Of a DNA stretch of 64,000 bases, positions 6,947 through 16,235 are shown piece by piece. Position 1 is the stretch's first letter; each line of letters opens with the position of its first letter. The notes under the pieces are model-generated. The model made no database searches and was not told the origin of the DNA. It was given only the letters and a program-made list of their open reading frames with translations. Made by a program: the position numbers and the translations under genes. This stretch comes from MGBC131033 sp910585655 (GTDB taxonomy: Bacteria > Bacillota > Clostridia > Lachnospirales > Lachnospiraceae), in the NCBI GenBank assembly GCA_949502025.1, contig CATBCG010000004.1, positions 14,156 to 78,155 on the forward strand, in the 5' to 3' direction.

Positions 6947-9379
6947 ATGAAAAAAAACAAGACACCAAAAAAACTACTGGCTCTGCTTTTGCTTGCCGTT
7001 ATGCTGATCGGCGCCTTATCCGCCTGCAAGGGGAAGGACAAGACCGACGACGGAGGCAATCCGCAGAATCCTTCTGTCGGTGATCAGACAGACAACGATA
7101 ATAGCCAGACGGATGATAACGACGCAGATACAGACAACCAGCCTGCAGATGACGGAGAATACACCTTAAATCTAACAGAGACCACCTCCGCTGTTCATAC
7201 TTTAAATCCGCACGAATGGGAATATTCCCCGGAAGATGCGGTTATGCAGCTAACACAGTCCGGCTTATATTCGATTATCTATTCCGAAACCGAAGATTTT
7301 GCCTACTCCTGTGAAATGGCTGCGGACTTCCCAACGGATGTTACCTCGGAATATGCCGGAAACGAAACCTATGGTATTCCGGCGGACGCGACAGAGGGCT
7401 ATGCGTTCCGTATTCCGCTCCGTCAGGATGCAAAGTGGGAAGATGGTACTCCAATCAACGCCGATACTTATATTTATTCCTATCAACAGCTATTAAGCCC
7501 GGAAATGGTAAACTATCGTGCTTCAAGCCGTTATGAAGGTACTTATGCCCTGGCGAATGCTTACCAGTATTTCCTTGGCGGCGCAGACCAGTACATCGAC
7601 TATTTCAATGCCGAAACCGGAGAATATGCCGAGGTAAAGGACGGCAACCTCTACTTTAGCGCTACGGAACCGACCGCCTTTTTCGGTATGAGTCTGGCAG
7701 ACGCTGCCGCCGGTGATTATGCAGACTATTTTACTGCAGAGGACGGCACCGATACTCTGGCTGCTCTTCAGACCTTACAGGGAGACGAAGCCTGGATTCC
7801 GGTAGACGATACCGTTCGTACTGCTTTGGATGCTATGATTGCTGCAGTCAACGCTCATACGGAGACCGAAGCCTATGATCAGGAATATTTGGAATTCTGT
7901 ACTTATAAGGAAGAAATGGAAGCCGTTACCTGGGATCAGGTCGGTCTGGTTAAAAATGACGATTACACATTGACCTTTATTTATACCAAGCCTATCCGGG
8001 AGCAGTTTATGCTTTATAGTGGTTTCACTACTCCGCTTCTGGTAAAAGAAGATATTTACGAAGCCAACAAATCCGATATCGGCGGTTTAACGAAAACCAC
8101 CTACGGAACCTCCGCCAGCACTTACGCCTCCTATGGTCCGTACAAGCTGACCGAATGGCAGGCAGAAAAAGTCCTGACAGTAGAGAAAAACGATCAGTGG
8201 TTTGGCTGGAACGATCCTGCTCATGAAGGGCAGTATCAGGCTACCAGAATCAGCTATCAGTTTATCGACGAACATACCACGGAAATGCAGTTATTCCTAC
8301 AGGGAAACGTGGATACGGTAACACTTGACGCCAATGATATTCAGACTTATGGGACGAGTGATTATGTCGTATACGAGCCTACCAGCTATACCTTTAAGCT
8401 TTCCTTCAACACGGATAAAGAATCCTTAAAAGCCAGAGAATCCGCTGGCGTCAATAAAACCTTGATTACTTATGTAGACTTCCGGAAGGCATTCTCTCTG
8501 GCTATCAATCGTGCAGAATTATGCCAGACTGCTTTTCCTACTCACAGCGCGGCATACGGACTGTTAAACGATATGTATGTATATGAAACAAACAATTTCA
8601 GCACCTACCGCGATACCGAACAGGCAAAAGCTGTTCTCTGTGAAGTATATGACTCGGAAAATTATGATACATTAAGCGGCTACAACGTAAAGGAAGCCTC
8701 TGAACTTTTGGAAAAGGCTTATCAGGAAGCTCTGGCTGCCGGCGATATCAAAGAAACCGATAAGGTCGTACTTGATTTTAACGTATCCGTTTCTTCTGAT
8801 GCCAACCAAAAAGCAATTAATTTCTTAAACGATGCTATCATAGCTGCTGCTGTTGGAACTTCCTTAGAAGGTCGGATTTCCATTGAACTCAAAGAAGTGG
8901 ACGATTATTATGCTGCTATGAAGGCAGGAACCGCTGATTTGATTTTCAGCGCCTGGGGCGGAAACGAAATCGATCCTTATGCTTTGATGCAATGTTATGT
9001 GGACATTGTTTATTTTGATGACGGCGAGCATGGTTTTAATGCCAAGCAGCCGCTGACCATCCAGATAGACGGAAAAGACTACACTTATTCTCTGTATGAA
9101 TGGTACAAAGAAGTATGTGAAGGTCAATGGGCGCAGGCAGACTCCGATACCAGACTGCATATCCTGGCAAAGCTTGAAGGCGGTATTCTTGAGCAATATT
9201 GTGGTATTCCGCTCTACTCCCGTCGAGAAGCAAACCTGCTTTCGCAGAAAGTACAGTATGTTACGGATGAATTCAGCAACGTCTATGGCTACGGCGGTAT
9301 CCGTTTTATGAAGTTCCTCTATAACGACGAGGAGTGGGCAGCTTACTGTGCAGAACAGAATAACCAGCTTTCTTATTAA
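6947..9379 (+). CDS. oligopeptide ABC transporter substrate-binding lipoprotein (SBP_bac_5)
   Basis: An extracellular solute-binding lipoprotein expected to capture oligopeptides. A lipoprotein signal ends in the lipobox LSAC (Cys26 or so) and is followed by a long acidic Asp/Gln/Asn linker (about residues 30-67). The family 5 fold includes LRQDAKWEDGTPINADTY and, near the C-terminus, SAWGGNEIDPY. At 810 residues it is much longer than typical OppA (about 540). Extra sequence lies around residues 190-300, between the two N-lobe segments. AAGGAGAGG lies seven bases before the ATG. The permeases and ATPases follow, so this is a complete importer. A strong hairpin after the stop could keep its expression above the rest. 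Confidence 0.88.
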   Translation: MKKNKTPKKLLALLLLAVMLIGALSACKGKDKTDDGGNPQNPSVGDQTDNDNSQTDDNDADTDNQPADDGEYTLNLTETTSAVHTLNPHEWEYSPEDAVMQLTQSGLYSIIYSETEDFAYSCEMAADFPTDVTSEYAGNETYGIPADATEGYAFRIPLRQDAKWEDGTPINADTYIYSYQQLLSPEMVNYRASSRYEGTYALANAYQYFLGGADQYIDYFNAETGEYAEVKDGNLYFSATEPTAFFGMSLADAAAGDYADYFTAEDGTDTLAALQTLQGDEAWIPVDDTVRTALDAMIAAVNAHTETEAYDQEYLEFCTYKEEMEAVTWDQVGLVKNDDYTLTFIYTKPIREQFMLYSGFTTPLLVKEDIYEANKSDIGGLTKTTYGTSASTYASYGPYKLTEWQAEKVLTVEKNDQWFGWNDPAHEGQYQATRISYQFIDEHTTEMQLFLQGNVDTVTLDANDIQTYGTSDYVVYEPTSYTFKLSFNTDKESLKARESAGVNKTLITYVDFRKAFSLAINRAELCQTAFPTHSAAYGLLNDMYVYETNNFSTYRDTEQAKAVLCEVYDSENYDTLSGYNVKEASELLEKAYQEALAAGDIKETDKVVLDFNVSVSSDANQKAINFLNDAIIAAAVGTSLEGRISIELKEVDDYYAAMKAGTADLIFSAWGGNEIDPYALMQCYVDIVYFDDGEHGFNAKQPLTIQIDGKDYTYSLYEWYKEVCEGQWAQADSDTRLHILAKLEGGILEQYCGIPLYSRREANLLSQKVQYVTDEFSNVYGYGGIRFMKFLYNDEEWAAYCAEQNNQLSY

Positions 9380-9400
9380 CTTTATAATTTTAGATAGAAA

Positions 9401-9434
9401 AACGGGTAAGGCAGCGCAAGCTGCCTTGCCTGTT
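9401..9434 (+). terminator. strong intra-operon hairpin between binding protein and permease genes
   Basis: A 15-bp stem with one G-U pair at 9404/9431 and one at 9407/9428 closes on a GCAA (GNRA) tetraloop at 9416-9419. No uninterrupted T-tract follows, so it is more likely a partial terminator or a 3'-end stabiliser that raises binding-protein mRNA over the downstream genes. Confidence 0.65.
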
Positions 9435-9523
9435 ATGACGTTTCTTTGAATTTTTATTACTGTTTATGCCTGTTTTTTACAATCCGGGAACTATTTTAAA
9501 ACAGGCAGGATTGGAGATTGTTT

Positions 9524-10495
9524 ATGAAAAAATACATCGCCAAACGTATCATGCTGATGTTTGTCACAGCCTTTGTGACGATGACAGTACTGTTTGTACT
9601 GATCCGTCTGCTGCCGAACCATGTTCATGCCGCGCTCGGCGGCTATGCCAAGCAAGAAGAAATGATGCGGGAGGCCTGGGGCTACAACAAGCCGATCATC
9701 GTCCAGTATGGTATTTTTTTGAAAAATGTGTTTACCGAATGGAACTGGGGATTCTGCACAGAGGTAGGAACTTATCTGCAGCCGGTAACGGAATACGTGA
9801 CATCCAAACTTCCGGCTACGATTTATATCAACGTGATTTCCGTGGTATTCAGTATCCCGTTAGGTGTTATTTTCGGCGTGATTGCTGCCAACTATAAAAA
9901 CCGCTGGCAGGATCATATCATCAATTTATTTATCATGCTGTTTATTTCCGTGCCGTCCTTTGTATTTGCCTTTTTCCTGCAATACATCGTAGGCTTTAAG
10001 CTTGGGCTTCTGCCTCTGGTTATGAAATCCGGAACGGACTATTTTACCTGGGCGATGCTGCGCTCCGCGATTATGCCGATTCTGGCAATGTCCTTTTATA
10101 TCATTGCCGGGGACATGCGTTATGTCAGAGCGGAGCTGACCGAAACGATGACCAGCGACTATATGCTCTTAGCCCGTACCAAAGGACTGACCAGACGGCA
10201 GGCGTTATTCCGCCATGCTCTGCGGAACTCTATGGTACCGCTTGTTCCGACCTTTTTAGCAGACGTTATTTACGTGATTTCCGGCTCAATGATCATTGAA
10301 CAGATTTTTGCAGTACCCGGCATCGGCAAGGTCTTTGTCCTTTCCGTTACATCAAGAGATTACAGCGTTCTCCAATTCGTAGCGATGTTTTATACTTGTA
10401 TCGATCTGGTCGCCGCCCTGCTCTTTGATTTAAGCTATGGTCTTATCGATCCAAGAATCCGTATGGGAGGAGGGAAAAACAATGAATTATCCTGA
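9524..10495 (+). CDS. oppB: oligopeptide ABC transporter permease (OppB/DppB type)
   Basis: An inner-membrane channel subunit of about 323 residues with an N-terminal helix, a periplasmic loop and five further helices (BPD_transp_1). The EAA coupling loop is at about residues 215-230 (LARTKGLTRRQALFRHAL), which contacts the ATPases. The conserved family segment RLLPNHVHAAL lies near residue 30. I chose ATG 9524 because TTGGAG precedes it by seven bases. The last 14 bases overlap the next permease gene, a sign of translational coupling. Substrate class (oligopeptide rather than dipeptide or nickel) comes from the whole operon and remains general. Confidence 0.88.
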   Translation: MKKYIAKRIMLMFVTAFVTMTVLFVLIRLLPNHVHAALGGYAKQEEMMREAWGYNKPIIVQYGIFLKNVFTEWNWGFCTEVGTYLQPVTEYVTSKLPATIYINVISVVFSIPLGVIFGVIAANYKNRWQDHIINLFIMLFISVPSFVFAFFLQYIVGFKLGLLPLVMKSGTDYFTWAMLRSAIMPILAMSFYIIAGDMRYVRAELTETMTSDYMLLARTKGLTRRQALFRHALRNSMVPLVPTFLADVIYVISGSMIIEQIFAVPGIGKVFVLSVTSRDYSVLQFVAMFYTCIDLVAALLFDLSYGLIDPRIRMGGGKNNELS

Positions 10496-11945
10496 GCATA
10501 TTCCGGCTGAAAAATTCCAATTTATCCAGCAGGACGCCCAAATCCATGACCTGAAATTTGAGACAGAGCCGGTAGGTTATTTAAAAGATGCGTTCCGGCG
10601 TTTCCGCAAAAATAAAAGCTCAGTCATCGGCGGGCTTGTTATTATCATCCTTATTTTATTTGCATTGATTACCCCGTTTGTTTCCCGCTACGGAGTGTCC
10701 GACCGGGATGCCTATTATGCGTATGCCCTGCCGAAAAACAACCTGTTCGCCGGGCTTGGCTTTTGGGACGGCTGCCAGACTGTCACCATCAACCAACAGA
10801 CCTATGATCGTTATGAGGCAATTCCAGGGGCTATTGTCAAACATATCAGCGAAGAAGCGGCGGACGCCAGAGACAGCAGAAAGGGAAGCACTCACAAAAT
10901 CCGTCTTGATACTTATGCTAAAGTCGGCTATATCTATAAAACCATTACCGACCAGGAATACCAAGATACCCTTGCTTACGAAAAAGAAACCGGAATTCAG
11001 GTTTTTTACCCGCTTATTGATTCCTCTCAGGTCAAGGCTGCCGCTTACCAAAACGACGCCAATGCCTGGTATCTGACAAATGAAAAAGGAGTGGCAAAAC
11101 GAGATAAAGAGGGCAAGCTCCGTGACATCTACTTATTAGACGAGGCTGGAAATCCGGTCTATACCAAACCGGTAGGCGGCGGAACGCAGCATGAAGTACG
11201 GATTCTCTACAGCGCCTGGTATCAAATGCTAAACGGCGAACATGCCAGCTTTTTATTTGGCGCAGACGCCAATGGTTACGATATCTTAGTTCGTATCGCT
11301 TCCGGCGCCAGGCTGTCCTTTTTGCTGAGTATCTGTGTTTCTGCCATCAATCTTTTCCTGGGTATTTTTATCGGTTCTCTGGAAGGATATTATGGAGGCA
11401 AATTTGACCTGATCATGGAGCGAATCAAGGAGTTTCTCTATGAAATCCCTACCATCGTGATCTTTTCCTTATTCCAGCTCCACCTTGCCAGTAAGGTAGG
11501 TCCTGTTGTTTCCTTACTGTTTGCCTTTATCTTCTTTGGCTGGATTCACACTTCCAGCACGGTACGAGCCCAGTTTTATCGTTTTAAAGGGCAGGAATAT
11601 GTTATGGCAGCCCGTACGCTCGGAGCAAAGGATCGCAGACTGATTTTCCGTCATATCCTTCCAAACGGGATTGGCTATATTATCACAGCTTCGGTATTAA
11701 GTATTCCAAGTACGATTTTATCAGAGGCTTCCCTTTCCTATCTGGGCATTTTAAACCTGCAGACCGACAGTATGACCAGTATCGGAACCATGTTAAGCAA
11801 CGGTCAGTCCACCTTGTCCACCTATCCGCATTGCCTCTTCTTCCCGGCAGCGTTCATCGCTCTTTTGATGATCTGCTTTAACATGTTCGGCAATGGACTG
11901 CGAGACGCCTTTAACCCATCTCTGCGTGGTGCAGACGAAGGTTAA
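10482..11945 (+). CDS. oppC: oligopeptide ABC transporter permease (OppC type), with long extracytoplasmic insert
   Basis: The second permease subunit, about 487 residues against roughly 300 for typical OppC. It begins with a cytoplasmic N-terminal OppC_N segment (FRRFRKNKSSVIGG), then one helix, then about 190 residues of hydrophilic sequence (about 65-260) before the five-helix permease core. The EAA loop is AARTLGAKDRRLIFRHILPNG. The start ATG at 10482 has GGAGGAGGG eight bases upstream and overlaps oppB by 14 bases. The enlarged loop probably lies outside the membrane next to the binding protein; its role is unknown. The oversized binding protein and this insert may have evolved together. 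Confidence 0.87.
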   Translation: MNYPEHIPAEKFQFIQQDAQIHDLKFETEPVGYLKDAFRRFRKNKSSVIGGLVIIILILFALITPFVSRYGVSDRDAYYAYALPKNNLFAGLGFWDGCQTVTINQQTYDRYEAIPGAIVKHISEEAADARDSRKGSTHKIRLDTYAKVGYIYKTITDQEYQDTLAYEKETGIQVFYPLIDSSQVKAAAYQNDANAWYLTNEKGVAKRDKEGKLRDIYLLDEAGNPVYTKPVGGGTQHEVRILYSAWYQMLNGEHASFLFGADANGYDILVRIASGARLSFLLSICVSAINLFLGIFIGSLEGYYGGKFDLIMERIKEFLYEIPTIVIFSLFQLHLASKVGPVVSLLFAFIFFGWIHTSSTVRAQFYRFKGQEYVMAARTLGAKDRRLIFRHILPNGIGYIITASVLSIPSTILSEASLSYLGILNLQTDSMTSIGTMLSNGQSTLSTYPHCLFFPAAFIALLMICFNMFGNGLRDAFNPSLRGADEG

Positions 11946-12026
11946 GGCAGAAACCGATAACGTACACAATATGCTGCACAAGGCGGCACACTATAGGGAT
12001 ATGATAATCAGAAAGGATGGCGCTTT

Positions 12027-13406
12027 ATGAACCATTCAGAACATAACGAGGTTATTTTGGATGTACAAAACCTGGCGGTTTCCTTCCGTACGAACAACGG
12101 AAATGTCCAGGCGGTCAGGGATATCTCCTTTACCCTAAAAAAAGGAGAGACCCTGGCAATCGTAGGGGAATCCGGCTCCGGCAAATCCGTAACAGGAAAG
12201 GCAATTCTCGGTATCCTGGCTCCGAACAGTATCATCGAAGGCGGTCAGATTTTATATGACGATAAAGAGCTGCTGCATCTTTCCGAAGAAGAGTTTAACA
12301 AGCTCCGCGGCAATAAAATCACCATGATTTTCCAGGATCCAATGTCCAGCCTTGATCCAATCATGAAAATCGGCAAGCAGATGACCGAAGCTACTCTGCT
12401 CAACGCCAAAACCAACCGCAAATACGCAAAAAAAGCCTTTAAACTGCGTCTAAAGCGATTGAAAAAAGATATGGAGACCGCCGGTGTTTCGGCTGCACAG
12501 GCGAACGAGGAACTCAAACAGTTTGAAACGCTGCTGCAATCCTATGGAGGAAATTCCAGAGAGGTTTCCTTAATGAAAGAAAAACGCTCCGAATTTTTAA
12601 ACTCCGACTTTATGAAGCAGTTCCAGGTTCGGCTCGTTCAGGTCTTAGGCGGAGAGGGAGCAGCCAATGCTTTCCTCCATTACATGCTTGATCAAGTAGA
12701 TCTGATGAACCGTTTCGTCACCAAAAAAGAAGCCTACGATCAGGCGATCAAAATCATGGCTGACGTCGGTATTCGGGAACCAGAAAAACGTTTCCATCAA
12801 TATCCGTTTGAATTTTCCGGCGGTATGCGTCAGAGAATTGTCATCGCTATCGCCCTGGCGGCAAATCCGGACATTTTGATCTGCGACGAACCGACTACCG
12901 CCCTGGACGTAACCATTCAGGCGCAGATTTTGGAGTTGATTGCCGAGCTAAAGGAACGGCGTAGGTTGTCTGTTATCTTTATTACGCATGATCTGGGCGT
13001 AGTCGCGAACATTGCCGACGAAGTAGCCGTGATGTATGCCGGGAAAATCGTCGAGCATGGCACCGTAGACGATATTTTCTACGAGCCGAAGCACCCGTAT
13101 ACCTGGGCGCTCCTTTCCTCGATGCCGGATTTGGATACGAAGGAAACGCTTTCCTCCATTCCTGGCACTCCGCCGAATATGATTCATCCGCCAAAGGGAG
13201 ACGCTTTTGCCGCCCGGAATCAATATGCTATGGCGATTGATTTTGAAGAACAGCCACCGCTTTTTCAGGTATCGCCGACCCATTACGCCGCTACCTGGCT
13301 GCTTCATCCTGACGCGCCGAAGATCGATCCGCCGGAAATCGTGCTGGATCGAATCGCCCGGATGAAACATCTAAACGGAGAGGCAGAAAAGAAAGAAGCA
13401 AAATAG
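12027..13406 (+). CDS. oppD: oligopeptide ABC transporter ATPase (OppD type) with helical insertion
   Basis: A nucleotide-binding subunit of 459 residues. Walker A GESGSGKS is at 47-54, the Q-loop FQDPMSSLDP at 102-111, the signature FSGGMRQR at 263-270, and Walker B ILICDEPTTALD follows. The C-terminal oligo_HPY extension (PHPYTWALLSSMP-type) couples to the permease. About 110 extra, mostly charged helical residues (about 125-235) lie between the Q-loop and the signature, where normal OppD has the short helical subdomain. This explains the length of 459 instead of about 330. All catalytic motifs are intact, so it should be active. Confidence 0.9.
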   Translation: MNHSEHNEVILDVQNLAVSFRTNNGNVQAVRDISFTLKKGETLAIVGESGSGKSVTGKAILGILAPNSIIEGGQILYDDKELLHLSEEEFNKLRGNKITMIFQDPMSSLDPIMKIGKQMTEATLLNAKTNRKYAKKAFKLRLKRLKKDMETAGVSAAQANEELKQFETLLQSYGGNSREVSLMKEKRSEFLNSDFMKQFQVRLVQVLGGEGAANAFLHYMLDQVDLMNRFVTKKEAYDQAIKIMADVGIREPEKRFHQYPFEFSGGMRQRIVIAIALAANPDILICDEPTTALDVTIQAQILELIAELKERRRLSVIFITHDLGVVANIADEVAVMYAGKIVEHGTVDDIFYEPKHPYTWALLSSMPDLDTKETLSSIPGTPPNMIHPPKGDAFAARNQYAMAIDFEEQPPLFQVSPTHYAATWLLHPDAPKIDPPEIVLDRIARMKHLNGEAEKKEAK

Positions 13407-13430
13407 TTGCTTTGAAAGGAGCATTTTTAT

Positions 13431-14486
13431 ATGAATGAACGGGAAACCCTGCTCCGAGTGGAGCATCTAAAACAATATTTTAAGGATGGCAAGACCGATT
13501 TCAAAGCAGTAGACGACGTTAGCTTTGAAATCAAAAAAGGAGAGATTTTCGGGCTGGTAGGAGAGTCAGGCTGTGGGAAAACCACTACCGGACGTTCCAT
13601 TATCAAGCTATATAACATCACTGGGGGCAACGTCTATTTTAAAGGTGAACGGATCAGCGCCGGTATCCGGGATTATCAGGATACCATCAGAGACTGCCGC
13701 GCTCAGCTAAAAACCGCCTCTCCGGAACAAAAAGCTGAGCTGCAGCAGACTATTGCCGAGCAAAAAAAACTGATGTCCGAAGCCATCCGCGACAACAAAA
13801 AGTCCAAAACCGTTACGGATATTCAGATGATTTTTCAGGATCCGATTGCCTCCTTAAATCCACGTATGACGGTCGGTGAGATTATTTCCGAGGGCCTGAT
13901 TATCAAGGGAATCAAGGACAAACAGGCAATCATGGAAAAAGTATACAATATCCTGGAAACCGTCGGACTGGTACGGGAACATGCTACCCGCTATCCGCAT
14001 GAGTTTTCCGGCGGTCAACGGCAACGTATCGGAATCGCCCGGTCAGTCATCATGAATCCAGAGCTGATCATTGCAGACGAACCGGTCAGCGCCCTTGACG
14101 TCTCGATTCAGGCGCAGGTTATCAACCTGTTAAACGATCTCCGGGATAAAATGGATCTGACTATCCTGTTTATCGCCCACAACCTGTCCGTCGTCAAATA
14201 TTTTTCTGACCGGATTGCCGTGATGTATTTCGGAAAAATCGTGGAGCTGGCAGACTCCGACGAATTGTTCCGCCACCCGCTTCACCCTTATACCAAATCC
14301 CTTCTTTCCGCGATTCCTTATCCGGATCCGCACTATGAAAAAAAGCGTGTCCGGGTACTGTATAATCCGGAGGAATCACACGACTACAGCCAGGAGGCAC
14401 CAGAACTAATCGAACTGCTACCAGGGCATTTTGTCAGTTGCAACCGTGCAGAAGCAACGCGTTATAAAAAAGAACTAGGGATTTAG
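13431..14486 (+). CDS. oppF: oligopeptide ABC transporter ATPase (OppF type)
   Basis: The partner ATPase of 351 residues. Walker A GESGCGKT is at 44-51, the Q-loop FQDPIASLNPRM near 135, signature FSGGQRQRIG and Walker B ELIIADEPVSALD follow, with the oligo_HPY tail HPYTKSLLSAIP. A shorter Gln/Lys-rich coiled segment (about 80-128) is inserted before the Q-loop, a different place from the OppD insert. Translation starts 24 bases after the oppD stop with GAAAGGAGC upstream. OppD and OppF would form the ATPase heterodimer of the importer. Confidence 0.9.
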   Translation: MNERETLLRVEHLKQYFKDGKTDFKAVDDVSFEIKKGEIFGLVGESGCGKTTTGRSIIKLYNITGGNVYFKGERISAGIRDYQDTIRDCRAQLKTASPEQKAELQQTIAEQKKLMSEAIRDNKKSKTVTDIQMIFQDPIASLNPRMTVGEIISEGLIIKGIKDKQAIMEKVYNILETVGLVREHATRYPHEFSGGQRQRIGIARSVIMNPELIIADEPVSALDVSIQAQVINLLNDLRDKMDLTILFIAHNLSVVKYFSDRIAVMYFGKIVELADSDELFRHPLHPYTKSLLSAIPYPDPHYEKKRVRVLYNPEESHDYSQEAPELIELLPGHFVSCNRAEATRYKKELGI

Positions 14487-14538
14487 ATAATGGTAACGGA
14501 TACTTTATAACTGGTTGATGGAGAAAGGAAGGAATTCT

Positions 14539-14952
14539 ATGTTTCGTTTCGTTCAGTCAAAAGAAGCGCTCCGCCGCTTAGCCCTCTCTCTTTTGGGAGG
14601 GCTGCTGCTGGCAATCGCCGTTTTTTTCTACGAAGGTTTTTTATATCGTCCGGACACGCTTCCCTTTCTTCATCAGCTTAGCGACGCCTGTACCGTTTCC
14701 GGTCTTTTATTCCTCTGCGCGGGAATGTTCGCCTTTATTTTAAACGGCGGCGGCTTCGACGCCTTTGCTTATATCGGTCATCGCTTCCGCTGGGGTTTTT
14801 CCCGCCGGATGCGGGAGGAGGAGCCACGGCTCACTCCTTATCATGAGTTTCTGATAAAAAGACGGGAGAAAGGGAAACGTTCCGTCGGGCATCTGTTTGC
14901 GGCAGGAGGCGTGTTTTTGCTGGTGGGGATTTTGGCGGCGATGCTTTGCTGA
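14539..14952 (+). CDS. DUF3899 membrane protein
   Basis: A 137-residue membrane protein with two N-terminal helices (about 12-35 and 50-72), a basic cytoplasmic stretch rich in Arg/Glu, and a third helix at the C-terminus (FAAGGVFLLVGILAAML). The motif NGGGFDAFAYIGHRF after the second helix is characteristic of the DUF3899 family, whose function is unknown. ATG 14539 is chosen because AAGGAAGGAA lies immediately upstream. It follows oppF by about 50 bases in the same direction and may be read with it. A diverged copy of its last 75 bases occurs at 16586-16660. Confidence 0.72.
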   Translation: MFRFVQSKEALRRLALSLLGGLLLAIAVFFYEGFLYRPDTLPFLHQLSDACTVSGLLFLCAGMFAFILNGGGFDAFAYIGHRFRWGFSRRMREEEPRLTPYHEFLIKRREKGKRSVGHLFAAGGVFLLVGILAAMLC

Positions 14953-14997
14953 GCCAGAATCTGCTGCAGGAAATCTCCACACAGCTTTCTTCAAAAA

Positions 14998-15648
14998 TCA
15001 AATCTTCTGCCAATCCATAAAGTTTTTTAAATACTCCTCCTGCCCTTTGTCTACTTCTGATGTAACCTCTATATCCTGACAGAGGATCTCGATACAAACG
15101 CCGTCTTCTCTTGGAATCAAAATTAACAGGTGAAACATACCGTCCTCGTAAATCTCATAATAATCATCCTGTATCTTCCATTGTATAAATTCGTAGCCTT
15201 CCCGCATACGTTCCCGTAAATGTTTTTCCTGATTATCTTCTTCGATAATTTCCCCATTCTGAATCCAGAGAATTCGATAATTTTGCACTCCTTTTAAACG
15301 CATATGAACATTGATACAGGTAACAGGGCAAGGTACAAGATTCAACTCCTTATAAGGCTCCATATCGTAATCTATTACTCCATCTATCCACAGGGTCATT
15401 TCATTTCCTGCTGGTGATACCGTCATTTCACGAATATTAGAATCTGCCATCATCCATTTCCGTTTCCCTTTTAAAGGAGAAGCAGAGGCACGAACCTTGC
15501 TCCAAAGTTCCTCTCTTATCGCTATTCCCTTTTCCCTCCGTGCTTCTTCGTTATGCTCCTTAGTATCTGAAAATGGCACATGTTTCAGATATGACTGCTT
15601 CCAGACCAACCAAAGAAGATTCTGAAGCTTTTGATCCTCTATTAACAT
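14998..15648 (-). CDS. uncharacterised soluble protein, possible immunity-type
   Basis: A 216-residue cytoplasmic protein with no signal or membrane segment; I do not recognise its family. The N-terminus is basic (REKGIAIREELWSKVRA). The middle is predicted strand-rich (WIDGVIDYDMEPYKELNLVPCPVTCINVHMRLKG split by short loops) and the C-terminal half is acidic, with several Tyr/Trp. Size, acidity and position directly after a short gene with a toxin-tip-like C-terminus would suit an immunity protein, but this is inference from context only. It lies in the island bounded by the two DUF3899 3' ends. Confidence 0.5.
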   Translation of the reverse strand: MLIEDQKLQNLLWLVWKQSYLKHVPFSDTKEHNEEARREKGIAIREELWSKVRASASPLKGKRKWMMADSNIREMTVSPAGNEMTLWIDGVIDYDMEPYKELNLVPCPVTCINVHMRLKGVQNYRILWIQNGEIIEEDNQEKHLRERMREGYEFIQWKIQDDYYEIYEDGMFHLLILIPREDGVCIEILCQDIEVTSEVDKGQEEYLKNFMDWQKI

Positions 15649-15687
15649 ATAAACTCTCCCTATAATAAGTAGCTATTACTACTATAA

Positions 15688-16116
15688 TTAGTTCAACAGC
15701 AGTATTTTCGCAACAAATCGTCCGGCTGGTACAGAAGTAGAAGACGCCAAGCTTACAGCATAAGATTCATTTACTGCAAAAACATTATGATACATATCAT
15801 TTTCTAAAACTACTGCTTTGGCTTCGGCTACAGTCTTCATAGCAGGACCTATAGCAATTCCTCCTAAACCGAACCAATTTGCTAAACCTGCATGCCAATA
15901 TTTACACCCATTCTTTTCTTCAATTGCTACACGAGCGGAAATTGCTCTTGCATTCTCCATATAAGTAAGCTGTCTTGCATACCAAATTCCTAGCTGCCGA
16001 TTAACCCCTACTGCTACAGCACAATAGGACACAATCATTGTAAGCATTATAATTCCGACCCCTGTTATAATCGCCAACATCTGCATAAATGGCAATGCAG
16101 CACTTAATGACATCAT
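15688..16116 (-). CDS. short membrane-anchored protein with unassigned C-terminal domain, possibly truncated
   Basis: A 142-residue reading frame. Residues 10-38 form a long hydrophobic segment, followed by a basic helix, then a C-terminal domain of about 70 residues beginning CKYWHAGL and containing GGIAIGPAMKTVAEAKAV. The pattern (aromatic-His, then GG-x-IG, then Ala-rich repeats) recalls small C-terminal modules of secreted polymorphic toxins, but I cannot place it in a family. The start is doubtful: no good Shine-Dalgarno precedes the ATG pair. The frame stays open upstream for about 55 more codons without a standard start, toward the antisense RNA promoter, so it may be a 5'-truncated relic. 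Confidence 0.4.
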   Translation of the reverse strand: MMSLSAALPFMQMLAIITGVGIIMLTMIVSYCAVAVGVNRQLGIWYARQLTYMENARAISARVAIEEKNGCKYWHAGLANWFGLGGIAIGPAMKTVAEAKAVVLENDMYHNVFAVNESYAVSLASSTSVPAGRFVAKILLLN

Positions 16117-16200
16117 AGTTCCCAGCTTAACTAATTGGGAAGCAATTTGAGAGGCTGTATACGTATATCCAAGTAATTTTATAATGAGAGTAAAAACTTC

Positions 16201-16229
16201 TTGTCTCTTTGGGCTGAATGTGTTATAGT
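16201..16229 (+). promoter_or_regulatory. promoter of the antisense RNA (antitoxin)
   Basis: TTGTCT (16201-16206) and TATAGT (16224-16229) are separated by 17 bases. The predicted start at about 16236 and the terminator ending at 16340 define a transcript of roughly 105 nt with no obvious ORF. Confidence 0.65.
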
Positions 16230-16235
16230 AGATAT

